NCBI GenBank assembly: GCA_019694355.1
Contig: JAIBCB010000001.1
Location: 1 to 64,000, forward strand
Direction: 5' to 3'
DNA length: 64,000 bases
From: Pyrinomonadaceae bacterium
Lineage (GTDB): Bacteria; Acidobacteriota; Blastocatellia; Pyrinomonadales; Pyrinomonadaceae
The notes beneath the pieces are model-generated. The model was given only the letters and a program-made list of their open reading frames with translations, did no database searches and had not been told where the DNA came from. Both the position numbers and the translations under genes were made by a program. Shown in pieces: positions 1 through 7,642 of this stretch (its first letter is position 1; each line of letters starts with the position of its first letter).

Positions 1-294
1 CGAAACGACTTTCGTGGCCCAGGTCTTACCGTCCGCTGAGATGCGAATGCGCCGTGGGTCTTCCCCATCATACCCGACGGCAAGCATTTTTCCTGTGCTC
101 AAAATCGCCGTCGAGCGAAACGAAGATCTACCGAATTCGTACCTTCGCCCAATCTTAGTCAACTCGATCTTTTCCGTAACGCCTGTAGGACTTGCCGAAG
201 GTGTTGTGTCTGGTCCGCTGATACCAAGAATTGCCGTGTCGCTCGAACAACCAAGAAGAAAAGCGCAACAAAGTATGATTATTTTCCTATACAA
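1..294 (-). CDS. N-terminal part of a lipoprotein, BNR-like (runs off left edge)
   Basis: The reading frame is open from a TTG at 294 to the window edge, with an in-frame TAG just upstream at 309-307. A purine-rich GGGGGG site lies about 8 bases before the TTG, which supports this start. The first residues are a basic start, a hydrophobic stretch and the lipobox FLLGC, so the product should be lipid-anchored at Cys20. After a Thr/Pro/Ser-rich linker the visible part contains the phrase ISADGKTW, which resembles the Asp-box/BNR or YCF48 repeat of beta-propellers. Only 98 residues are visible, so the propeller assignment is tentative. The gene points away from the Rhs fragments to its right and is separated from them by a dispersed repeat. 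Confidence 0.6.
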   Translation of the reverse strand, partial: MYRKIIILCCAFLLGCSSDTAILGISGPDTTPSASPTGVTEKIELTKIGRRYEFGRSSFRSTAILSTGKMLAVGYDGEDPRRIRISADGKTWATKVVS

Positions 295-361
295 ATTTTC
301 GCCCCCCTAACGTAGTCCGCATAATCCTTCCGCGTTGGCCCGGCGACATTCTGCATCTTAC

Positions 362-569
362 CCATTCTCTTGCGGCTTGCCGCATCGCAGTGCGGTCGGG
401 CTCGCCCGACCGTCCCAAGCCAACTCAGATTCCCGGAGGCGGCTTGCCCGCCGACTGTCGCGTGCTACGCACGCTCCGGCAGAATATGAGGAACGCTAAC
501 CACGAGCTAAAGCTCGTGGCAATTCAGCGGCCTTACCCTGGGCTATTATCTCGCGTCCCCTAGGGGGGC
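362..569. repeat. Dispersed hairpin-rich repeat, copy 1
   Basis: This non-coding stretch recurs, with the same order of parts, at about 58605-58805. Shared parts are a GTCGGGCTCGCCCGAC-type hairpin, a GGAGGCGGCTTGC segment, a GTCGCGTGCTACGCACG-type hairpin, and a perfect 9-bp stem CCACGAGCT/AGCTCGTGG followed by a CAATTCAGCGGCCTTACCC segment. A shorter relative of the first half is at 23560-23650. The several independent hairpins and intergenic location resemble REP/BIME-type repeats. No transposase is nearby. Confidence 0.75.
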
Positions 570-689
570 TTAAGGCCGGCGGAGCTTCGCCACCTCCCCA
601 CGCTCATTCGTCGTCACACGCGGCGAACCCAAATGATCGGTTGTCAAATAGCTGACTCGCGGCTCCTGCGAAACCACGCCCGAATACCT
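570..689 (-). pseudogene. Rhs core fragment
   Basis: Translation gives EPRVSYLTTDHLGSPRV and a few more residues, the highly recognisable Rhs/YD-repeat core (xxTDHLGSPR) of polymorphic toxins and wall-associated proteins. The frame has no own start and stops after about 40 residues, so this is only a relic. A 39-base stretch (628-666) is identical to 2697-2735 in the second Rhs fragment, showing the two derive from one another or recombined recently. Confidence 0.75.
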
Positions 690-690
690 T

Positions 691-1230
691 TCATTTAGGC
701 AGAATCTCAATGTCGACCCGGTTCGAGATCGTGCGGAGACAACTGCCATCCTCAGTCGACAGAAGCTGAGCTTCAATCAAATAGTGTTCGGGGGGCACTA
801 CTAACAACAGCTGTTTCCAGACGTCTATAGCTGCAATGGTGTTTTTCGCGTCTAATTGATCAATATGAATCTGCATCGATACCATTTGATGATGCCCGAG
901 CTTTTTAGGCAGTGGCGGTATTGGATATAGATCGCCTATTCTGGCAATAAAGGCATCATACAATTTCGGATTCGCTTCATCACTACCTTTCCTCCACAAA
1001 TAGAAAACTGGGCGCTGATGTATATAAAGCGATCCAGATGTTTGATTCTCTATCGTCAAACTGAGCTCACTCGGCTTGATCAATGGCTGTTCGGCTCTTC
1101 CATCGATGCGTGCGAGTGAAGCCTTAATGCACCCTGTTTGCTTCTTATAAGTCGCCCTAGTTTGGCCAAGCGAAGCTTGGCCTACAACACAACCAAGAAC
1201 AATAGCAACTATAACCATACTTCTATGCAT
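691..1230 (-). CDS. Secreted protein of unknown function
   Basis: The 179-residue product starts with a typical signal peptide (MHRSMVIVAIVLGCVVG, cleavage probably after about residue 22). The ATG at 1230 is preceded by GGGAGACG at good spacing. The mature part looks like a beta-rich extracellular domain, with two cysteines (in TGCIK and DGSCL) that could form a disulfide. I do not recognise a family. It sits between two Rhs fragments, and small secreted proteins in Rhs tails are often effectors, immunity proteins or passengers; that role is only suggested by position. The frame is intact and has a good ribosome site, unlike its neighbours. Confidence 0.6.
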   Translation of the reverse strand: MHRSMVIVAIVLGCVVGQASLGQTRATYKKQTGCIKASLARIDGRAEQPLIKPSELSLTIENQTSGSLYIHQRPVFYLWRKGSDEANPKLYDAFIARIGDLYPIPPLPKKLGHHQMVSMQIHIDQLDAKNTIAAIDVWKQLLLVVPPEHYLIEAQLLSTEDGSCLRTISNRVDIEILPK

Positions 1231-1241
1231 TTTTCGTCTCC

Positions 1242-1577
1242 CTACCGCCTTCCGAGCCTAGAAATCTTCCTAAAGAAGTAAGTTGGTTTCACACTCGCTG
1301 GACCGTAAGCTGACTGATAAAAAGCGTTCGCGTCCTTAATACCGCTGAATCGAGAACCATCTCCATTCTTGCTTGACCAGGTACCATCAGACTCTTGCTT
1401 CATAACGTGGGTGTTTAGATAGTTCTTGCCTTCAAAGACAACCAATTTGTGTTATCCTGCCGGAGTTGCAACTCCTTCTCCCGCCGTCACCTTAACGCCG
1501 TCTACCTTCACGGATTGTTTCGCCCCGGCGGCCTCGTAGCCGTTCCCCCGGCGGCCAAAGGTTGTCCAGGTTGGCGT
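1242..1577 (-). pseudogene. Degenerate Rhs C-terminal tail
   Basis: In one frame the strand reads a short segment (TPTWTTFGRRGNGYEAAGAK and on) to an in-frame TAA at 1454-1452, then continues as HKLVVFEGKNYLNTHVMKQ and SDGTWSSKNG to a stop at 1242. The second part resembles C-terminal tails of Rhs-type proteins that contain a HVMKQxxDGTWxSKxG phrase. There is no ribosome site before the TTG at 1445, and the upstream half begins directly after the stop of the neighbouring gene. I read this as a decayed tail, not a live gene. A short TTG-initiated protein from 1445 is the alternative. Confidence 0.5.
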
Positions 1578-2087
1578 TTAATACCATCGAACATTCATTC
1601 CCTCTAACGGATCAAGCTTGCGCCTTCTTGCCTCCTCAATCCCGATTTTCCGAACGACTTCGAACCATTTTCTATAACTCATATACGCCGTCTTTATCGT
1701 AGACTTGGAATTCCACCTGCCATCCTCTCCAACAAGAACCACGCCGTTCGCATAGCTGGCACTTTGCTCGAAGAGGCGGGAAATATAGTAGAGGGCAGTA
1801 ACATTTACTGTTGCTTGCGGCAGTTCTTGAGAGACTGCAAAATGAGTGGCCCCGCTGTAGGTGCCTTTAGAATAGTCGTCTTCAAGCTGAAGCAAACAGG
1901 CGATCCCTTCGATCATCTGTCGCGGATCAGACTCGTCCACTTGAGGAGCCGTTTTGATGTGCTTGACTCCGACGATCTTATGCCAATACCGACAATCTTG
2001 GGCCGCCGTTTGTTCAGGGAAGACGAATAAAAGCGGTAGCAGTAAAAGGAAAGATATTTGAAGTATTTTTGTGAATAAGGCGCTCAT
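1578..2087 (-). CDS. Secreted protein found in an Rhs context, unknown function
   Basis: The start is taken at the ATG at 2087 because AAGGAGAAAA lies directly upstream and the product then begins with a signal peptide (MSALFTKILQISFLLLLPLL, cleavage near AAAQD). The mature protein of about 140 residues has a WY-terminated C-terminus and a helical segment with the phrase RKWFEVVRKIGIEEARRRKL followed by DPLEG. I recall such phrases from hypothetical proteins of acidobacterial genomes but can assign no activity. It lies just downstream of the broken Rhs core on the same strand and may once have been co-transcribed with it as an immunity or accessory protein. Confidence 0.65.
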   Translation of the reverse strand: MSALFTKILQISFLLLLPLLFVFPEQTAAQDCRYWHKIVGVKHIKTAPQVDESDPRQMIEGIACLLQLEDDYSKGTYSGATHFAVSQELPQATVNVTALYYISRLFEQSASYANGVVLVGEDGRWNSKSTIKTAYMSYRKWFEVVRKIGIEEARRRKLDPLEGMNVRWY

Positions 2088-2112
2088 TATTTTTCTCCTT
2101 TTCCTATTCTTT

Positions 2113-2880
2113 TTACTTTTTCTCCTCGCTGACTGTTGCGCGGGTTGTCCAGACCTGGATCGAACCTCCGCGATTCCAAGCGGTCCCTTTTCCTGGACCT
2201 GGTTTTGCACTTAAGAAGAGCGGCTCAATGCCCCCCTTGCTCCGAACGGTTCCATCTGCGTTATACGTAGCTCTATGCAGAAATGAGCTACCATCGTAAT
2301 AGAGAGCAGCATCTCCGGCAATTGGTTTTTCGCCTTTCGCCAACGGACGATGGGAGGAGTTGAGGGCGTAGGAGTATCGGTTGAGGGTCTGCGGGTTTCT
2401 GATCGTTGCACTCGCCGTCAGCGGATCAACGCTCGTGAAACGCCCGTGCGTCGGGTTGGAGTACGCCCTGTCAGAACCGCGAGCGATAGCGACCGGGTTC
2501 TTCTCATTCCGCATTCCGCATTCCGCACTCCGCATTCGACCCGTCCTTCTCGTATCCCGTGTAGTCCTTCCGCACTTCGGTCGGCTGATAACCCAATCCC
2601 TGCGTCCTCTGGGCGGTGAAACTCTCTTCGCCAAAAGCCGTAAAATCCCGTCGCGATCTGACGGAACCGCGTTCATCCGTAACAACACGCGGGCTGCCCA
2701 AATGATCGGTTGTCAAATAGCTGACTCGCGGCTCCGCAGCGACCTCAGCCGAATATTCCGCGATCAATACTCCAGATGCATCATACACGAAGATCGTGGC
2801 CTCGTCGGCAGAAACTTTCTTCACACGCCGCCCTTCGCCATCGTATGCAAGATCGATTGTGTAACCCGGTCCGTCCACAG
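2113..2880 (-). pseudogene. Broken rhs core with frameshift and repeat insertion
   Basis: Reading leftward from about 2880, one frame gives YD-repeat sequence (DLAYDGEGRRVKKV, VYDASGVLIAEY, YLTTDHLGSPRVVTDERG, FGEESF, DYTGYEKDGS). It then runs into a heptamer array at 2499-2540. The expected next Rhs segment resumes in a different frame as NPTHGRFTSVDPLTAS and NPQTLNRYSYALN, and is followed by an unrelated tail. The usual DPxG junction before the variable toxin domain is absent; YALN joins straight to a short unfamiliar tail ending at 2113. The N-terminal bulk of an Rhs protein is missing upstream. The locus is therefore a pseudogene with at least two rearrangements: the heptamer insertion and the tail swap. 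Confidence 0.8.
2499..2540. repeat. Heptamer array (ATTCCGC units) inside the rhs relic
   Basis: Consecutive 7-bp units ATTCCGC, ATTCCGC, ATTCCGC, ACTCCGC start at 2506. They replace the Rhs segment normally found between GYEKDGS and the NPTHGRF phrase, and the Rhs reading frame changes across them. The same unit builds the palindrome at 63296-63356 near groEL. Confidence 0.85.
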
Positions 2881-2904
2881 ATAAAAGTTTACGCAGGTTT
2901 TCGC

Positions 2905-3070
2905 GCAGTAGATAGCACAAACCGCACGAAACGTATCAAACCGCACAAAATGTATCAAACCGCACAAAATGGACAAAATGGACAAAACCAACTGAGAATT
3001 GAGAACAGAGAACAGAGAACAGAGAACTGAGAACGGAGAACGGAGAACGGTGTTCTATTCTCAGTTTCCT
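2905..3070. repeat. Short-period tandem repeats with inverted ends
   Basis: Two arrays adjoin. The first has units of about 19 bp containing ATCAAACCGCACAAAATG (2917-2975). The second is a clean heptamer array with GAGAATT at 2994, three GAGAACA, one GAGAACT and three GAGAACG to 3049. The flanks AACTGAGAAT and ATTCTCAGTT are inverse copies, so the second array can fold as a hairpin. No gene is seen here. The block separates the rhs relic from the DUF4139 gene. Confidence 0.8.
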
Positions 3071-3102
3071 ATTCGTTTCCGACGCACATCCCGAATTCCT
3101 TG

Positions 3103-5343
3103 CTATTTCAGTTCGAGGTCGATGATCGCGTTTGCGAGCTGTTTTTCGAGCGTGTCCTTCTCGGCGAGAAGTGCCCGGCGTTCGCTTGTTAGTTTTTCGA
3201 GCCTCGATTCCTGCTCATTTGCCCGTGAAATATAGCGTGTGATCAGAGTTTTAGCGCTGGCCGTCTTGGTCAAGGCCTCGATATTTTCGCGAAGACGTGA
3301 TTGATCGGCGGTGATCTCTTCGGTCTCTTTTTCACCGCGTTCGAGTTTGACGTCGATGTCGTTCAGCTTCATTCGCAGGTCAACAAGAGGTGCGAGTTTT
3401 GCGCGCGTCGCTTCATCGATCGTCTTTTTGACGACGAGGGCGAGCAGGTCTTTTGGTGAAAGCGTCCGGAGTTCGTACTTGTCCATCATACCGAGATTCT
3501 CACCGATCGCGACCTCTTTGGTCTCATACGGCTTCAGCTCGACGCGGAAGCGATAGAATCTTGCGGTTACGGACGACGGTTTCGGGCTGTCATCTGAGAT
3601 CTCCCAACCCTTGCGCACCGGACGTTCGATGTACATCGTACGCGGCAGGGCAGTTTGATTCGACAGCCAATACGTTTTCTTGAACGTCTTGAAATAGTGG
3701 ATCTGAAACACGCCTTCTACGGCCTTTATGATCTTTGCCGGCTGGCGATCTTCAACGGTCTTTGTGCGGATGAGGGTGCCGAGATCGACGCCGTACGAGA
3801 TGAGGCGTTCTTCGCGTGGCTTTAGGCGTTCCATCAATGCTTCGCCCGCGTAAGCTCCTGCATCCATTACGGTTAGCGGTCCGCCCTCGAATGTGAGATT
3901 CGTCGTATTCTTAAGCCGAATGCCGATGCGCGCACGCGGTGTCGAGTTGGATGGCGGAGCGGTAAGGTCGCCGCTCTCGTCATCTTCGTCGGAAGTTTGT
4001 TCCTGCACGGACGGAACGGCCTCATCGCGATAGACCGAGACGCGCTCGCCTTCCATTTTTGTCTGGATGATCGGGATCAGTGCGGAGCGGTTCTTCTCGA
4101 CCGTTACGGGGGCGAGGATCTTATATTCGAAAAGATCGCCGAGAGATTCGCCCGTCGCCGCTGTATTTACGCCTGTGCCGTCGGCGGAAAGTGCGTCGCT
4201 TACATCGGAACCTTTATAGCCGGACGAGACGATATAGTTGCCGTTGGCGGACGAAAAAAGGCCTTTTTGTTTTGTGATAGCGCTATCGCCGCTCCCATTG
4301 CCTGAGCCCCTACCGCTGCCAAAACCGACACCATCGCCGTTGGCTTCGCTGGATCCACTGCCGCCCTCCGGATCGTAGATCTGCGGGACGAGATTCAGGT
4401 CGTCAGGGATCGGGACGATCGGGCGATAGCGGTAGAGCGGCTTTTGCAGGTTCTGTATGAATGAGACTGGCGACCCGGAGATCATCGAAAGCTCGACCTC
4501 GCGCCAATCGTCATCGCTGACGTTGTCAACGATCGCCCAGCCTTGAAAGAAAGGGTCGCCTTTTTCGTCGAGGACGACGCGATAGCTCGTCTTCCAGATC
4601 GGTGCCGCGATCACATAACTGACCGAGATCTCGCGTTGGCCCGTACCGTGGGCAGAGATCGAGATCGTTTTGGAATCGCGTCGTCTCGCTGAAGCTACTG
4701 CATCGGAGAATTCGTTCAGGTCGCGGCGGGTGTTCGCATCGAGCAGTTTGACGCTGCGGATATCGGCGAGCGGAACGCTCGTCAGTTCGCCGGCTTGTGA
4801 ACCGACAACGACTGAATATTCTGTGTTCGATTCAGTTTCGCCGTCCTTGTTCTTTGACGTGATGGCACGTTTTTCGACCGTCATAACGGCTCCGGTCGCT
4901 GTGCCTTTCGCATGGACGATCATTACGTTATCGCCCTGAAGCTGGCTTAAGATGTTCGCAAGGCCGCCGCGAGAATCCGAGGAATCCTCACTTTCGGCCT
5001 CGATGCTGAACGGTATTTCGGCGGTTCGTGCTGATGCGGGCTGTGACGAGCCATAGCTGATCGAACCGATGTTTCCTTGTCCGCGATCAACGACCACCAT
5101 CGATTTTAGAATGTCATCGACCTGCGACGGCCTGAATGCGAGATCGATATCCGCGTTGCCGGTCACGAAGCCGCGACGTTCGATATATGCGACGCCGTTC
5201 GAGTAAAGCACGACTCGTTTTATTGGGAGGATCGATGGAGATGAACTCGATCCTGCAGGGTTCGAAGCAGGCTGCTGTCCAAAGACGAGTGCAGAGTTGG
5301 AAAAGAGCGCAGTTATAGCGAGTAAAATTGACAGGTATCTCAT
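3103..5343 (-). CDS. Secreted DUF4139 domain protein
   Basis: The start is the ATG at 5343, which gives a clear signal peptide (MRYLSILLAITALFSNSALV, cleavage after VFG). The 746-residue product has an N-terminal phrase typical of DUF4140/DUF4139 proteins (VVLYSNGVAYIERRG), a long beta-rich middle, and a Ser/Gly-rich low-complexity linker near residues 320-350. A second beta domain near 520-640 has the recurring ITVEKNRSALIPI type of sequence, and the last 100 residues form a charged coiled coil. Relatives (the mucoidy inhibitor A-like family) are periplasmic or secreted and of unknown biochemical role. The gene stands alone, with tandem repeats upstream and downstream, and shows no truncation. 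Function remains unknown. Confidence 0.8.
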   Translation of the reverse strand: MRYLSILLAITALFSNSALVFGQQPASNPAGSSSSPSILPIKRVVLYSNGVAYIERRGFVTGNADIDLAFRPSQVDDILKSMVVVDRGQGNIGSISYGSSQPASARTAEIPFSIEAESEDSSDSRGGLANILSQLQGDNVMIVHAKGTATGAVMTVEKRAITSKNKDGETESNTEYSVVVGSQAGELTSVPLADIRSVKLLDANTRRDLNEFSDAVASARRRDSKTISISAHGTGQREISVSYVIAAPIWKTSYRVVLDEKGDPFFQGWAIVDNVSDDDWREVELSMISGSPVSFIQNLQKPLYRYRPIVPIPDDLNLVPQIYDPEGGSGSSEANGDGVGFGSGRGSGNGSGDSAITKQKGLFSSANGNYIVSSGYKGSDVSDALSADGTGVNTAATGESLGDLFEYKILAPVTVEKNRSALIPIIQTKMEGERVSVYRDEAVPSVQEQTSDEDDESGDLTAPPSNSTPRARIGIRLKNTTNLTFEGGPLTVMDAGAYAGEALMERLKPREERLISYGVDLGTLIRTKTVEDRQPAKIIKAVEGVFQIHYFKTFKKTYWLSNQTALPRTMYIERPVRKGWEISDDSPKPSSVTARFYRFRVELKPYETKEVAIGENLGMMDKYELRTLSPKDLLALVVKKTIDEATRAKLAPLVDLRMKLNDIDVKLERGEKETEEITADQSRLRENIEALTKTASAKTLITRYISRANEQESRLEKLTSERRALLAEKDTLEKQLANAIIDLELK

Positions 5344-5464
5344 AGAGTTGTCGGGAAATCTCCAAACCGAAGGCTTTAGAATTGACTGCTCTAAAAGATG
5401 CACCGAGAGGGAAGTTTGGTTGCTTGAGGCAGAGCTGTAGAGTTGTCGCCGATGGTCGGGCGAG

Positions 5465-5561
5465 CCCGCTGACGCAGGTGGTACTGACAGGGATTGACTA
5501 CCCGCTGACGCAGACGGTACTGACAGGGATTGACCGCCCGCTGACGCAGGCGGTACTGACT
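5465..5561. repeat. 36-bp tandem repeat, about 2.7 copies
   Basis: Units begin at 5465, 5501 and 5537 with CCCGCTGACGCAG, followed by GGTACTGACAGGGATTGAC. Copies are directly adjacent with no spacers, so this is not a CRISPR. The 31-bp segment 5531-5561 recurs almost unchanged at 63151-63181 and, inverted, at 58923-58953, with diverged inverted copies at 57870-57930. Each copy contains a 6-bp stem ACCGCC/GGCGGT. The array lies between the ends of sucC and the start of the DUF4139 gene. Confidence 0.85.
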
Positions 5562-5573
5562 TATGGCGTTCCG

Positions 5574-6734
5574 TTATCCGGCGGCCGCGACGACCTTTTC
5601 TGCGGCGTCGTTCATTCCTTGGGCAGGGATGATGCCGATGCCGGATTCGCGTAAGACGCGGCGGCCTTCTTCGACGTTCGTGCCTTCGAGACGTGCGACG
5701 ATCGGAATCGAAACGCCGAGGTTCTTTGCCGCGGCGACAACGCCGTTCGCGACCATATCGCAGCGGACGATGCCGCCGAAGATGTTGATGAGCACGGCCT
5801 TGACGTTCTGATCGGCAAGCAGGATCTTGAACGCCTGCTCAACGCGTTCTTGTGATGCGCCGCCGCCGACATCGAGGAAGTTCGCGGGTTCGCCGCCTGC
5901 GAGTTTGATGATGTCCATCGTCGCCATCGCAAGGCCCGCACCGTTGACCATACAGCCGATGTTGCCGTCGAGCTTGATGTAGTTAAGGTCGAATTTCGAC
6001 GCTTCGATCTCGAGCGGTTCTTCTTCGTTGAGGTCGCGAAGGTCGGCGAAATCTTTGTGCCGGAACATCGCGTTGTCATCGAAATTGAGTTTCGCATCGA
6101 GCGCGATCAAGCGACCGTCTTTGGTCAGCAAGAATGGATTGATCTCGACAAGCGAGGCGTCGGTGCTCTCGTAAGCTTTGTAGAGCGAGAGCATAAATTT
6201 GACGGCCTGATTGACGAGTTCGTTCGGGATACCGAGGCCGAAAGCGAGCTTTCTCGCCTGGAATCCTTGAAGGCCGACGGCCGGGTCGATCGTCTCCTTG
6301 AGGATGAGTTCCGGCGTCTCTTCGGCGACCTTTTCAATGTCCATTCCGCCCGCGGACGACGCCATAAAGACGTTGCGGCCGGTGACGCGGTCGAGCGTAA
6401 TCCCGAGGTAAAATTCTTTATCGATCGGCAGGCCTTCTTCGATGAGGAGCGTTTTGACCTCGCGGCCTTCGGGGCCGGTCTGATGCGTTACGAGCATCAT
6501 TCCGAGCATCTCCGACGCGATCTGCTTCGCTTCTTCGGGCGATTTGGCGAGCTTGACGCCGCCGCCTTTTCCGCGGCCGCCTGCATGGATCTGCGCCTTT
6601 ACGACGACAACTTCCGTGCCTAGCTCTTTTGCAGCGGCCTCTGCCTCTTCAGGAGTGCGGGCGACAATGCCTCGCGGAACAGGTACGCCATATTCTTTCA
6701 GAATGGCCTTGCCTTGATATTCGTGAATTTTCAT
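5574..6734 (-). CDS. sucC: Succinate-CoA ligase [ADP-forming] subunit beta
   Basis: This is the 386-residue ATP-grasp subunit of the TCA-cycle enzyme that interconverts succinyl-CoA and succinate with substrate-level phosphorylation. It starts with the family hallmark [20 protein letters not shown], has the nucleotide-binding segment [18 protein letters not shown] near residues 45-62, and ends with the CoA-ligase domain. That domain shows the [14 protein letters not shown] and FLDVGGGAS segments and the [10 protein letters not shown] phrase near residue 320. Length equals the usual 385-390. The alpha subunit sucD is not adjacent, which is common outside Proteobacteria. No strong ribosome site is visible before the ATG. 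Confidence 0.97.
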   Translation of the reverse strand: MKIHEYQGKAILKEYGVPVPRGIVARTPEEAEAAAKELGTEVVVVKAQIHAGGRGKGGGVKLAKSPEEAKQIASEMLGMMLVTHQTGPEGREVKTLLIEEGLPIDKEFYLGITLDRVTGRNVFMASSAGGMDIEKVAEETPELILKETIDPAVGLQGFQARKLAFGLGIPNELVNQAVKFMLSLYKAYESTDASLVEINPFLLTKDGRLIALDAKLNFDDNAMFRHKDFADLRDLNEEEPLEIEASKFDLNYIKLDGNIGCMVNGAGLAMATMDIIKLAGGEPANFLDVGGGASQERVEQAFKILLADQNVKAVLINIFGGIVRCDMVANGVVAAAKNLGVSIPIVARLEGTNVEEGRRVLRESGIGIIPAQGMNDAAEKVVAAAG

Positions 6735-6778
6735 AAAAGGGAATTTTATCTAAATGGCCCGTTCGAAGCAAAACGCAC

Positions 6779-7636
6779 CTATTTTCTCCGGAAAGGCTCG
6801 AGCAGGCTCGTCCAACTGTTCTTTGAACGCGAATACTCCGACTGACAGCGGCCCGCACGCTCGGCCGGCAAGATCTTATCGGTTACGAGATATTGATATT
6901 TCGCAGTGTCCGAGCCATAGAGCATACAGAGAGAGTTGTAATATCGCTGTTCCTGGAGCAGATGCTCATCCGCTAAATCAAGGCGGCCCCGGCCGGAGCG
7001 TTTTGAATCTATCTCGAATGCCTTTGCCGCCGCGAGCACGGCATCGACACCGTCTTTACCAAGATACTCGATGTTGATAAAAGCAGAGCAGCGATCTGCG
7101 GCGTCCTCTTCGTTGCCGGTGATCGGCAGAGCGTAAAGGTCGATCAAAGCGTGTCCGACCTCGTGCAGGAAGACGAAACGCACGGCGTCGAACATCTGAG
7201 TGTAGGCCTCATCGCTCGATTCACCCGATGAGCGAAAGACCTTGTAAAAATGATCCATCAGCTCGAAACAAACAGTTACGGACGGCTCCTTTGGAGTGTA
7301 AAAGGCATTGACGCGGCCGCATTCAGCCGTTCGGAGAGTGACGTCGCGAGGGAGTGTCAAAGCGGCATTCAGTTTGTCAGCAGCCTTTTCGAGCAGCTTT
7401 GCGTTGCGAACCTTAGCGTCGATGTCGGCAAACTTTGCGGACTTGAAGGCGCGATGATCGACCTTGAAATCGCCCTGGTCGTTGTCGGAGATATAGTTCG
7501 AAGAAGGCGTCTCTATCGCGGGTTCCGAAAGAGGTTTGTTTGCAGAGGTGTTGGGACGATCTGAACGCCAAACGCACGCCGTTACCAGCAGGAGGATAAA
7601 CAAGATCCAACCAAGGTTAACGGCGTGCTTTGACAT
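6779..7636 (-). CDS. DUF4344 family metallopeptidase, lipoprotein
   Basis: The 285-residue product begins with a signal peptide ending in the lipobox LVTAC (Cys about 21), followed by a Ser/Pro/Asn-rich linker. The domain has the zinc-binding motif HEVGHALIDL near residues 158-167, and the expected downstream acidic and helical segment EEDAADR near 176-182. Paired cysteines (AECGR, VCFEL, LCMLY, GRCQSE) suit an extracytoplasmic enzyme. Family members are predicted zinc peptidases with unknown substrates. The stop codon of pepA lies 6 bases upstream of this gene's start region, so the two are probably one transcript. Confidence 0.85.
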   Translation of the reverse strand: MSKHAVNLGWILFILLLVTACVWRSDRPNTSANKPLSEPAIETPSSNYISDNDQGDFKVDHRAFKSAKFADIDAKVRNAKLLEKAADKLNAALTLPRDVTLRTAECGRVNAFYTPKEPSVTVCFELMDHFYKVFRSSGESSDEAYTQMFDAVRFVFLHEVGHALIDLYALPITGNEEDAADRCSAFINIEYLGKDGVDAVLAAAKAFEIDSKRSGRGRLDLADEHLLQEQRYYNSLCMLYGSDTAKYQYLVTDKILPAERAGRCQSEYSRSKNSWTSLLEPFRRK

Positions 7637-7642
7637 CAGTTG

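Noticed and set aside
14..310. Rightward frame at the left edge
   Set aside because: It is the antisense of the lipoprotein start, whose lipobox and ribosome site are convincing.
5465..5561. Possible CRISPR array
   Set aside because: Units of 36 bp are directly adjacent, without spacers, only about 2.7 copies, and no cas genes are near.
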